Part shown: positions 8,720-16,435 of the stretch, in pieces
Layout of the letters: each line of letters opens with the position of its first letter
Numbering within the stretch: position 1 is the first letter of the stretch
Assembly (NCBI GenBank): GCA_037443205.1
Contig: JBBIOU010000007.1
Location: 1 to 64,000 of the forward strand
Direction: 5' to 3'
DNA: 64,000 nucleotides
Source of the DNA: JBBIOU01 sp037443205
Lineage (GTDB): Bacteria; Bacteroidota; Bacteroidia; Flavobacteriales_D; UBA2798
The notes under the pieces: generated by a model
Told to the model about the DNA's origin: nothing
The model's database searches: none
The model's input: the letters and a program-made list of their open reading frames with translations, nothing else
Made by a program: the position numbers and the translations under genes

Positions 8720-8749
8720 TTGTGCAATACCATAAATGTGGTATTTTTG
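8720..8749 (+). promoter_or_regulatory. Promoter of the suf operon with an embedded inverted repeat
   Basis: TTG (8720-8722), a 19-nt spacer and TATTTTTG (8742-8749) form a close match to the Bacteroidetes promoter. Between and across the boxes lies a perfect 7-bp inverted repeat, AATACCA (8726-8732) and TGGTATT (8739-8745), with a 6-nt spacer. It could be a repressor operator covering the promoter. It could also be a short terminator for the peroxiredoxin gene, since T's follow. The leader to the first gene is about 70 nt. Confidence 0.6.
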
Positions 8750-8825
8750 TAAAAATTTAGAATTAATCTAAATAAATAGGTTTAGGTTAAAATACTGAAA
8801 TTCAATGTTTTAATTTTTTTTTGAT

Positions 8826-9149
8826 ATGATAAAAATTAGTGAAGCTGCCAGAAATCAGGCAATAGAGTTAATGCAAAAAGAAGGGAAAACAGATGCTTTT
8901 ATTCGTGTAGGAGTAAAAGGCGGAGGATGCTCAGGCCTGATGTACGATTTAAAATTTGATACCGAAATAAAAGAAGAAGATAAAATTTTTGAAGACAACG
9001 GAGTAAAGGTAGTTGTAGATAAAAAAAGCTTTTTGTATTTGGTAGGAACCGAATTAGACTATACGGGCGGACTAAACGGAAAAGGATTTGTATTTAAAAA
9101 TCCGAATGCTGACAGAACCTGCGGCTGTGGCGAATCATTTTCAATTTAA
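8826..9149 (+). CDS. A-type iron-sulfur carrier (HesB/IscA/SufA family)
   Basis: A 107-residue scaffold or carrier that receives Fe-S clusters from SufBCD and passes them to apoproteins. The three family cysteines are visible: GGGCSGLMY in the first half and CGCGESF at the C-terminus. Length is normal. It is the first gene after the suf promoter and lies 18 nt before sufB. The family does not allow a firm choice between SufA, IscA and ErpA from sequence alone. Its position makes a SUF role most likely. Confidence 0.93.
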   Translation: MIKISEAARNQAIELMQKEGKTDAFIRVGVKGGGCSGLMYDLKFDTEIKEEDKIFEDNGVKVVVDKKSFLYLVGTELDYTGGLNGKGFVFKNPNADRTCGCGESFSI

Positions 9150-9167
9150 ACAAAAAAATTTTACACC

Positions 9168-10628
9168 ATGGCCGAAGAAAATCAAATACTTGAACAACAT
9201 ATAAACTCAGAATACAAATATGGGTTTGTAACTAATATTGAATCAGATAAAGCCCCCAAAGGATTAAATGAAGAAATTATTAAATTTATATCTTCGAAAA
9301 AACAAGAACCCCAATGGTTACTGGAATGGCGATTAAACGCCTACCGGCAATGGTTAAAAATGGAAGAACCCCATCATTGGGCACATATAAAATACCCGCC
9401 CGTTAATTATCAGGATATACATTATTATGCTGCGCCCAAACCTAAAAAAGAACTTGAAAGCTTAGATGAAGTTGATCCTGAAATTTTAAGAACATTTGAA
9501 AAATTAGGCATCTCGTTAGAAGAACAAAAACGCCTGACAGGAGTAAAAACCAATGTTGCTATAGACGTGGTAATGGACAGTGTTTCGGTAAAAACTACCT
9601 TTAAAGAAGAACTGGCTAAACACGGTATCATATTTTGCTCCATGAGCGAGGCCATTAAAAATCATTCCGAACTGGTAAAAAAATATCTGGGCAGTGTTGT
9701 TCCGGTAAACGACAATTTTTTTGCGGCACTTAATTCAGCCGTTTTTACTGACGGCTCATTTTGCTATATTCCAAAAGGCGTTCGCTGTCCTATGGAACTA
9801 TCAACCTACTTTAGAATAAACGAAGCCAACACCGGCCAGTTTGAACGCACCCTGGTGATAGCTGACGAAGGAAGCTATGTGAGCTACTTAGAAGGATGTA
9901 CCGCACCCATGCGCGATGAAAATCAACTACACGCAGCCGTAGTAGAACTCATCGCGTTGAAAGATGCCGAAATAAAATATTCTACCGTGCAAAACTGGTA
10001 TCCCGGTGATAAAGACGGCAAAGGAGGCATTTACAATTTTGTTACCAAACGAGGCCTTTGCCTGGGCGACAATTCTAAAATATCCTGGACACAAGTAGAA
10101 ACAGGCTCATCCATCACCTGGAAATATCCCAGTTGCATCCTTAAAGGCAATTACTCAACGGGCGAATTTTATTCGGTTGCCGTAACCAATAATCACCAGC
10201 AAGCCGATACCGGAACAAAAATGATACACCTTGGAAAAAACACCAAAAGCATTATCGTTTCTAAAGGCATTTCGGCAGGAAAAAGCAACAACTCCTACCG
10301 CGGACTGGTAAAAATAAACAAAGGCGCTACCAATGCCCGAAACTTTTCACAATGCGATTCTTTACTGATGACTGATACATGCGGTGCTCACACCTTTCCA
10401 TACATCGAAGTAAACGACCCTACAGCAAAAGTAGAACACGAAGCTACTACCTCTAAAATTGGCGAAGACCAAATTTTTTATTGCAATCAAAGAGGAATTG
10501 ACAGTGAAAAAGCTGTAAGCTTAATTGTAAACGGATATTGTAAAGAAGTACTTAATCAGCTACCTATGGAATTTGCCGTAGAAGCACAAAAACTACTTGA
10601 AGTAAGTTTAGAAGGAAGCGTAGGATAA
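9168..10628 (+). CDS. sufB: Fe-S cluster assembly scaffold SufB
   Basis: SufB is the main scaffold subunit of the SufBC2D complex on which clusters are built in the cytoplasm. The 486-residue protein matches SufB throughout. Examples are YKYGFVTNIESD near the N-terminus, FFAALNSAVFTDGSFCYIPKGVRCPMEL in the middle, EGCTAPMRDENQLHAAVVEL, and the C-terminal HEATTSKIGEDQIFYCNQRG. The Cys of the last segment and others are candidate cluster ligands. It sits in the usual BCDS order. Confidence 0.97.
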   Translation: MAEENQILEQHINSEYKYGFVTNIESDKAPKGLNEEIIKFISSKKQEPQWLLEWRLNAYRQWLKMEEPHHWAHIKYPPVNYQDIHYYAAPKPKKELESLDEVDPEILRTFEKLGISLEEQKRLTGVKTNVAIDVVMDSVSVKTTFKEELAKHGIIFCSMSEAIKNHSELVKKYLGSVVPVNDNFFAALNSAVFTDGSFCYIPKGVRCPMELSTYFRINEANTGQFERTLVIADEGSYVSYLEGCTAPMRDENQLHAAVVELIALKDAEIKYSTVQNWYPGDKDGKGGIYNFVTKRGLCLGDNSKISWTQVETGSSITWKYPSCILKGNYSTGEFYSVAVTNNHQQADTGTKMIHLGKNTKSIIVSKGISAGKSNNSYRGLVKINKGATNARNFSQCDSLLMTDTCGAHTFPYIEVNDPTAKVEHEATTSKIGEDQIFYCNQRGIDSEKAVSLIVNGYCKEVLNQLPMEFAVEAQKLLEVSLEGSVG

Positions 10629-10665
10629 GATAAATTTTTTAAACCCTTAAAATTTATAAACAAAA

Positions 10666-11418
10666 ATGATACACATAAAAAATCTGAGAGCCGGCATTGA
10701 TGGAAAAGAAATACTTAAAGGAATCAATCTACAGGTAAATGCCGGAGAAGTACACGCCATCATGGGCCCCAACGGCAGCGGCAAAAGTACTCTTTCATCA
10801 GTGCTTGCCGGCCGGGAATCGTATGAAATTATTTCGGGCGAAGTTTTTTTTAATGGCAAAGATTTGCTCGCCATGAGCCCGGAAGACAGGGCCAGAGAAG
10901 GTTTATTTCTTGCGTTTCAATATCCTGTAGAAATACCCGGAGTTAGCAATATCAATTTCTTAAAAACTGCCCTTAACGAAATACGTGCATACAAAGGCAT
11001 GGAGCCCCTGCCGGCCAAAGAGTTTCTAAACCTGGTAAAAGAAAAATCAGCCTTGGTTGAGTTAGACAGCAAATTAGCTAATCGCTCGGTAAATGAAGGC
11101 TTTTCGGGTGGAGAGAAAAAAAGAAACGAAATTTTTCAAATGGCTATGCTTCAACCTAAACTGGCAATTTTAGACGAAACCGATTCGGGGCTTGATATTG
11201 ACGCACTCAGAATTGTTGCTAACGGTGTAAATAAACTGCGTTCTAAAGACAATGCCATTATTGTTATTACTCATTATCAACGTTTGTTAGAATATATCGT
11301 ACCCGATTTTGTACACGTATTGTATAACGGTAAAATTGTAAAAACAGGTAATAAAAACCTGGCTTTAGAATTAGAAGAAAAAGGTTACGACTGGATTAAA
11401 GAAAGCGAAAAAGTATGA
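10666..11418 (+). CDS. sufC: SUF system ATPase SufC
   Basis: A 250-residue soluble ABC ATPase that powers conformational change of SufB-SufD. Walker A is GPNGSGKST, the signature is FSGGEKKRNE, and Walker B is LAILDETDSGLD. The Q-loop lies in FLAFQYPVEIPGV, as in other SufC proteins. Its stop codon overlaps the sufD start by 4 bp (ATGA), indicating translational coupling. Confidence 0.97.
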   Translation: MIHIKNLRAGIDGKEILKGINLQVNAGEVHAIMGPNGSGKSTLSSVLAGRESYEIISGEVFFNGKDLLAMSPEDRAREGLFLAFQYPVEIPGVSNINFLKTALNEIRAYKGMEPLPAKEFLNLVKEKSALVELDSKLANRSVNEGFSGGEKKRNEIFQMAMLQPKLAILDETDSGLDIDALRIVANGVNKLRSKDNAIIVITHYQRLLEYIVPDFVHVLYNGKIVKTGNKNLALELEEKGYDWIKESEKV

Positions 11419-12635
11419 ATACCCTTACTGAAAAAAACACCAAAGAAAAATTTTTAGAAATATTTAAAAACTATAAATCCCTAAAAACTTCACTCAATGA
11501 AGAAGGGCTTGACGCTTTAAAAAAATTAGATTTTCCGGACAATAAAAATGAAGATTGGAAATATACCCGAACACATAAAATTGCCCGCAATACTTATCAA
11601 ATAATAAAAGGAAAAAATGCTGACGTGGATGACTGGTTGACCGACAACAGCCTGGTATTTATAAACGGCTTTTACAATCCTCAACAATCATCCGCTAATC
11701 ACCTCTATAAATCCTTTTTAATAAATAATCCCAAAAACACCGCATATTTTAAACCTGATAAAAACATATTTACTGCCCTTAATGCTGGTTATTATACTGA
11801 CGGTTTGTATTTAATTAACTCACCTCATAATCACAAAAAAATCACTGTAATACATTATAACTCGGATAACGCCCTGGCCAATATACACCACTACATACAC
11901 ATACAAAAAAACACACAGGCAGAAATAGAATTTATATTTTTAAGCGATGAAAATATAAATCTTACCAACATTGTTACTCAAATAAAATTAGAAGAAAACG
12001 CCAAACTTACTTTAAACATCCTGCAAAATGAAAAACCACACACTTCGCAAATAAATCTGATTCATGTTCATCAACAAGCCAATTCTGAATTTAACATTAC
12101 TACTTGCAGCCTGGGCGGAGAACTGACACGTAACAACTTAAACATTTATGCAGACGGGCAAAATTGCACCAGCAACCTAAACGGTATTTATATAACAAAT
12201 AATCAACAACACATAGATAATCACACATTGATTGACCATCTGATGCCCAATTGCCAATCTAACGAAACTTACAAGGGGGTTATGAGCGGAAAATCAACCG
12301 GAGTTTTTAACGGCAAAGTATACGTGCGACCCAATGCCCAAAAAATTAATGCCTATCAAAGCAACGCTAATATTTTATTGAGTGATGACGCCAGTATAAA
12401 TACCAAACCCGAACTTGAAATATATGCCGATGATGTTAAATGTTCACACGGCAGCACAACCGGCCAGCTCGATGAAGAAGCTTTGTTTTATTTGCGCGCA
12501 CGCGGAATAGGTGAGCAACAAGCTAAAAAAATTTTGGTTCATGCCTTTGTTGCTGAAGTTACACAACAAATAAATGATGAATCGTTTCGTACGCAAATAC
12601 AAAATTTGATTGACAAAAAACTATCTGCCCTATGA
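11415..12635 (+). CDS. sufD: Fe-S cluster assembly protein SufD
   Basis: SufD is the SufB paralogue that completes the SufBC2D complex and is linked to iron acquisition. The 406-residue protein has the weakly conserved N-terminus with NEDWKYTRTHKI. It has the conserved C-terminal beta-helix part with NLNGIYI, DHTLIDHLMPNCQSNETYKGV and KCSHGSTTGQLDEEALFYLRARG. The His in CSHG is the conserved C-terminal histidine. It overlaps both sufC and sufS by 4 bp. Confidence 0.95.
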   Translation: MNTLTEKNTKEKFLEIFKNYKSLKTSLNEEGLDALKKLDFPDNKNEDWKYTRTHKIARNTYQIIKGKNADVDDWLTDNSLVFINGFYNPQQSSANHLYKSFLINNPKNTAYFKPDKNIFTALNAGYYTDGLYLINSPHNHKKITVIHYNSDNALANIHHYIHIQKNTQAEIEFIFLSDENINLTNIVTQIKLEENAKLTLNILQNEKPHTSQINLIHVHQQANSEFNITTCSLGGELTRNNLNIYADGQNCTSNLNGIYITNNQQHIDNHTLIDHLMPNCQSNETYKGVMSGKSTGVFNGKVYVRPNAQKINAYQSNANILLSDDASINTKPELEIYADDVKCSHGSTTGQLDEEALFYLRARGIGEQQAKKILVHAFVAEVTQQINDESFRTQIQNLIDKKLSAL

Positions 12636-13858
12636 TTAAACAGGGTTTAGACATATCGCATATTCGCAATCAATTTCCGTTTTTAAAGCCACACTCGGAT
12701 ACCAAACCCTTGATATATTTTGATAATGGAGCGACCACTCAAAAACCACTTCGTGTTATACAAGGAATAGTTGATTACTATACCCACAACAATGCCAACA
12801 TTCACAGAGGAGTACACACACTCAGCCAAAAAGCCACAACCCTGTATGATAATGCTAGAAAATATGTTTCAACATACCTCAATGCCAAACATCCGCACGA
12901 AATAGTATTTACTAAAGGCACTACCGACAGCATTAACTTTTTAGCTTCCTGCTTTGCTCAGTATATATCACAAGGCGATGAAATTATCATCAGCGAAATG
13001 GAACATCACTCCAACATTTTACCCTGGCAAATTTTATGTAAAAAGAAAAATGCTATTTTAAAGATTGCACCTATCAATCTGCAAGGCGATCTTTTATTAG
13101 ATGAATTAAATAAACTAATTTCACCCCAAACTAAATTAATTTCCATCACCCATGTTTCAAATACCCTGGGCACGGTTAATCCCGTAAAAGATATTGTTGC
13201 ATTAGCGCATCAACATAACATTCCCGTAATGATAGACGGGGCACAAGCAGCACCCCACCTGAAAATTGACCTGCAAGACCTGAATGCCGATTTTTATTGT
13301 TTCAGCGGACATAAAATGTATGCCTCTACCGGTATAGGTGTGCTATACGCCAAAGAAAAATACTGGAACAGTTTTGAACCATATCAAACCGGTGGCGGCA
13401 CCATAAAAAGTGTAACTTTTAACGAAACTCTGTTTGCCGATTTACCTCATAAATTTGAAGCCGGTACTCCTCACATTGAAGGCGCCATCAGTTTAGCAAA
13501 CGCATTAAAATTTATTACCGATACAGGAATAGATAATATTACCCGACACGAACACGAGCTTATAGAATATGCCACCGAAAAATTATCAGAAATTGATACA
13601 CTAACCATTATTGGCCGGGCAAAAAATAAAGCAGGTGTAATTTCATTTGTTATTCCTAACACCCACCCGTTTGATATAGGAACCTTGCTCGATAAACAAG
13701 GCATAGCCGTAAGAACCGGACACCACTGTACACAACCTCTGATGCAAAAATATAACTTGCCCGGTACTGTGCGCATATCATTTGCTGTATATAATACCCT
13801 CGAAGAAATTGATTATTTTATATCTGCCTTAAAAAAAACCATTAAAATGCTCCAATAA
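12632..13858 (+). CDS. sufS: Cysteine desulfurase SufS
   Basis: A PLP-dependent enzyme of 408 residues that takes sulfur from cysteine as a persulfide and hands it to SufE. The PLP lysine is Lys228 in SGHKMYAST. The catalytic cysteine is Cys366 in RTGHHCTQP, on the short loop typical of group II (SufS) enzymes. The segments YFDNGATTQKP, NIHRGVHTLSQ and SEMEHHSNILPWQ are characteristic. It overlaps sufD by 4 bp and its stop codon directly abuts sufE. Confidence 0.97.
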   Translation: MIKQGLDISHIRNQFPFLKPHSDTKPLIYFDNGATTQKPLRVIQGIVDYYTHNNANIHRGVHTLSQKATTLYDNARKYVSTYLNAKHPHEIVFTKGTTDSINFLASCFAQYISQGDEIIISEMEHHSNILPWQILCKKKNAILKIAPINLQGDLLLDELNKLISPQTKLISITHVSNTLGTVNPVKDIVALAHQHNIPVMIDGAQAAPHLKIDLQDLNADFYCFSGHKMYASTGIGVLYAKEKYWNSFEPYQTGGGTIKSVTFNETLFADLPHKFEAGTPHIEGAISLANALKFITDTGIDNITRHEHELIEYATEKLSEIDTLTIIGRAKNKAGVISFVIPNTHPFDIGTLLDKQGIAVRTGHHCTQPLMQKYNLPGTVRISFAVYNTLEEIDYFISALKKTIKMLQ

Positions 13859-14290
13859 ATGCAACCAAGTATTCAGGATACAGAAAAGGAAATAATTGAT
13901 GAGTTTAACCTGCTGGGCGATAACTGGGAAGATCGCTACCAACACATTATTGAGTTAGGTAAAGAATTGCCACCCATGCCGCAGGAACTTAAAACAGATG
14001 AAAAACTTATTAAAGGCTGCCAAAGCCGTGTATGGTTGCACAGCGAACTGAAAAATAACAAAGTATATTTTACCGTTGATAGTGACGCTGCCATACCCAA
14101 AGGTATTGTAGCGCTTATAAAAAGAGTATTATCAGGGCACAGCCCTGAAGAGATTATCGCGGCCGAATTAAATTTCATTAACCAAATCGGTTTAAAAAAA
14201 CACCTCTCGCCAACCCGCGCCAACGGTTTAGTAAGCATGATTAAACAAATGAAAATGGATGCCTTTGCACTAAAACAAATTCCAAAATAG
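13859..14290 (+). CDS. sufE: Cysteine desulfuration protein SufE
   Basis: SufE accepts persulfide sulfur from SufS and relays it to the scaffold. The 143-residue protein has the acceptor cysteine in KGCQSRVWL and the family block LGKELPPMP. The C-terminal ANGLVSMIKQMK is also typical. There is no spacer after sufS, so the donor and acceptor pair is translated together. Confidence 0.95.
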   Translation: MQPSIQDTEKEIIDEFNLLGDNWEDRYQHIIELGKELPPMPQELKTDEKLIKGCQSRVWLHSELKNNKVYFTVDSDAAIPKGIVALIKRVLSGHSPEEIIAAELNFINQIGLKKHLSPTRANGLVSMIKQMKMDAFALKQIPK

Positions 14291-14291
14291 T

Positions 14292-14606
14292 ATGATAGAC
14301 AAAGCAGATTTGGAAAAAAAAATAATCGAAAAACTAAAAACCATTTTTGACCCCGAAATACCCGTAGATATTTACGAGCTGGGATTAATCTACGAAATTA
14401 ATATTGCCGAAAATAATCAGGTAGAAATTGTAATGACGCTCACATCGCCTTCATGTCCGGTTGCCGAAACACTACCGGGCGAAGTTGAACAAAAAATAGC
14501 TTCGATAGAAGGTGTTACGGCTGCCAAAGTAACTCTAACCTTCGACCCCCCCTGGACTAAAGAAATGATGAGCGAAGAAGCACAATTGGAATTGGGATTT
14601 TTATAA
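14292..14606 (+). CDS. DUF59/MIP18-type SUF protein (SufT-like)
   Basis: A 104-residue single-domain protein of the MIP18/DUF59 family that helps deliver Fe-S clusters. It shows DPEIPVDIYELGLIYEI, the conserved Cys in LTSPSCPVAETLPGEVE, and the end DPPWTKEMMSEEAQLELGF. This form is usual at the end of SUF operons in Bacteroidota. It starts 1 nt after sufE and ends 1 nt before the DUF2480 gene. Confidence 0.92.
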   Translation: MIDKADLEKKIIEKLKTIFDPEIPVDIYELGLIYEINIAENNQVEIVMTLTSPSCPVAETLPGEVEQKIASIEGVTAAKVTLTFDPPWTKEMMSEEAQLELGFL

Positions 14607-14607
14607 A

Positions 14608-15114
14608 ATGAATAACGAAATAGTAAATAAAGTACAACAAAGCGGCATTATTACTATTGACCCGCAAGACTATTATCCTGCCGAACCCTGTGTAGAATAT
14701 GATATGGCTCAAAACCTTTGGCAAGGCATGGTATTGAAAGAGAAAGATTTCAGACAATTTATTGCCTCGCACAATTGGAGCGATTATCAAAATAAAAATG
14801 TGGCGCTTTATTGCAGTGCAGATGCCATTATCCCTCATTGGGCTTATATGCTACTTACAAATGCCTTGTCAATATACGCACGCAAAATTATTTATGGCAA
14901 CAAAGAACAACTTATTACCGAACTGATGCTCGAAAAAATAGAAAAAATGGATGTTTCAGCATTTCAAGATGCGCGCGTTGTAATTAAGGGATGCAGCAAC
15001 ACAGCAATTCCTGCGGCAGTATATGTAAATTTAACCCAACGTTTATTGCCGGTGGTAAAAACACTGATGTTTGGCGAACCCTGCTCAACCGTTCCGGTTT
15101 ATAAGAGGAAATAA
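14608..15114 (+). CDS. DUF2480 family protein, last gene of the suf operon
   Basis: A 168-residue protein of unknown function, of a family I know from Bacteroidota next to SUF genes. It has PQDYYPAEPCVEYDMAQNLWQGMVLKEKDFR in the first half and three further Cys residues (YCSADAI, KGCSNT, EPCSTVP) that could bind a metal or cluster, though this is speculation. The close spacing to the DUF59 gene supports a role in Fe-S assembly. Its TAA stop codon is directly followed by ACCC, the end of the small repeat element at 15115. Confidence 0.82.
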   Translation: MNNEIVNKVQQSGIITIDPQDYYPAEPCVEYDMAQNLWQGMVLKEKDFRQFIASHNWSDYQNKNVALYCSADAIIPHWAYMLLTNALSIYARKIIYGNKEQLITELMLEKIEKMDVSAFQDARVVIKGCSNTAIPAAVYVNLTQRLLPVVKTLMFGEPCSTVPVYKRK

Positions 15115-15228
15115 ACCCAAAAAAGACATTAGACTTTTTTTCCGGCTAGCCGGGTATCTAAGATTTTGTAATGAATTTCTTGTAATATTTTTTAAGGTAT
15201 GAAATTCTAACAAAATCTAAAACAGGGT
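15115..15228 (+). mobile_element. MITE-like element R2, complete copy A (114 bp)
   Basis: Starts ACCC and ends GGGT, with TAA on both sides (15112-15114 and 15229-15231) as a target-site duplication. The left TAA is also the stop codon of the DUF2480 gene. Inside are CCGGC-type hairpins and a long imperfect dyad. AGATTTTGT and GAATTTC pair with GAAATTC and ACAAAATCT (about 15160-15219). Related copies lie near 18372, 32927, 44201 and 50477. No coding capacity. Confidence 0.75.
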
Positions 15229-15310
15229 TAACTCAAATAACACCCATATTCCTAAACACTTGCATCAGCCACAAAAAATACTATGGATGATGGCAATTTT
15301 GGGATAAAAA

Positions 15311-15454
15311 AGTTATAAGGAATGTATTTTAGATGCTAACGTATTTGATTCAATTGATGAAGTAAGGTATGATACAGGGCACTGGATTAAGGATTAAAAT
15401 CAAGACCGACCTCACGATTCACTCGGGGGTATTAGTCCTGTAAAATATAGATAG
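15311..15454 (+). pseudogene. Remnant of an IS3-family transposase (OrfB C-terminus)
   Basis: One frame encodes the last 45 or so residues of an IS3-type DDE integrase. They include FDSIDEVRYDTGHWIKD, then a stop codon (15395-15397) where Tyr is expected, then NQDRPHDSLGGISPVKYR and a terminal stop. The NxxRPHxSLGGxxPxxY ending is typical of IS3 OrfB. Everything upstream, including the catalytic residues, is missing, so the element is dead. No matching inverted repeats were found. Confidence 0.8.
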
Positions 15455-15464
15455 AACAACGCTA

Positions 15465-15505
15465 TTCTTGGGTTGCATTCCGCTACACTGCATTACACCC
15501 AAGAA
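15465..15505. repeat. Hairpin beside the transposase remnant
   Basis: TTCTTGGGT and ACCCAAGAA form a perfect 9-bp stem around a 23-nt loop in which GCATT is itself directly repeated. No T-run follows, so it is not a standard terminator. It may be part of another small repeat. Confidence 0.5.
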
Positions 15506-15610
15506 CAATTAAAAGAAAGTATTTTGATTTGATGAAAATGTATAACTTAATACGTACTATAAATGGATAGCTTGCACACTCTAAAAAGGTATTACACATT
15601 TCTGTTATAA

Positions 15611-15746
15611 ACCCAAATTCAGCATTAGAAATTTGAAATAAATCCAAATTTTCCGCCAGAGGCGGACTGAGTGTGTTGAGTGTCGTGTGTGATTTGGGTT
15701 ATCCGCTATTAGGCGAACATTACGCATGCTAATGCGTAATGTGGGA
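15611..15746 (+). mobile_element. MITE-like element R1, copy 1 (136 bp)
   Basis: Starts ACCCAAATTC and ends GTGGGA, flanked by TAA on both sides (15608-15610, 15747-15749). The terminal inverted repeats ACCCAAATTCAGCATTAG and TCCCACATTACGCATTAG agree at 14 of 18 positions. Internal hairpins are CCGCC-AGA-GGCGG and a 10-bp stem CATTACGCAT/ATGCGTAATG. Three more copies occur in the window. A frame open through it yields a spurious peptide and should not be called a gene. Confidence 0.85.
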
Positions 15747-15912
15747 TAAAAATAAGAAATTCTCAAAAAATCCAAAACACAGCCATACATATAAAGGCAC
15801 TTACATTATACATCTGAAAAAATATTTTTTTTGGGGGGTAATAACAAAGATAGGTTAATCCTGATATAGTGATTGTTTCCTTGCTATAAATAAGAAAGAC
15901 GATTACTCATTA

Positions 15913-15931
15913 TCTAATACTGAATTTGGGT
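15913..15931 (-). repeat. Relic end of an R1-type element
   Basis: TCTAATACTGAATTTGGGT differs from the ACCC end of R1 (minus orientation) by one base and is followed by TAA. The rest of the element is not recognisable. The stop codon of the convergent hypothetical gene is formed at this junction. Confidence 0.5.
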
Positions 15932-16350
15932 TAAACTGCTTTTTTACGTTCGTTGTATTTTTTTCGCAACTCTTCGCCCGAAACCAAAACCAATACTTTA
16001 TTGGTATTACCTATGCGGTAATATTTGTTTTTAAAATAAGAGCGTTTAACGTTATATCGCAAGGGGTTAAATGCACCTAAAAATATTAAATCTTCTTCAT
16101 CACTCGGAAAATTTACCGGGTCAAATGATTCTAATGTTTCTATTGTGTAATTTTCTGTATTGCGTTCAAGCAAATCCATATCAGTTATATAAAATCCGCT
16201 TTCGAGTTCAAACTGGCAATAATTTAAAAACTCAGGGTTTTCCCGGTAAAGTTTTTCACATTCTTGAGCCCCGTAAATTTCTACTAATCTTCTGTCAAAA
16301 AAATAATTGTAGCTTGTGTTCATAAATTTAATTTTCATCAATAAACGCAT
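15931..16350 (-). CDS. Hypothetical protein
   Basis: A 139-residue soluble protein I do not recognise. It is rich in Tyr, Asn and acidic residues in the first two thirds (FDPVNFPSDEEDLIFLGAFNPLRYNV). It ends with a basic helix, ELRKKYNERKKAV. There is no signal peptide or membrane segment. The first ATG is at 16350. A second one at 16323 gives a start MNTSYNYFFDRR that looks more natural. It lies alone between mobile-DNA relics and the ABC exporter. Confidence 0.6.
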   Translation of the reverse strand: MRLLMKIKFMNTSYNYFFDRRLVEIYGAQECEKLYRENPEFLNYCQFELESGFYITDMDLLERNTENYTIETLESFDPVNFPSDEEDLIFLGAFNPLRYNVKRSYFKNKYYRIGNTNKVLVLVSGEELRKKYNERKKAV

Positions 16351-16435
16351 ATAATTGTGTTTTTATGCGTCTAAATACATAAACTTATATTAACTAATGA
16401 TGAAAAAAAGGTTAGCTTTGATTAAAGAATAAACC

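Noticed and set aside
15605..15790. Minus-strand ORF of 61 codons ending ...KFLMLNLGL
   Set aside because: It runs through the R1 element. The same peptide appears, with changes, in the other R1 copies (32792-33100, 53305-53490), so it is a translation of the repeat.
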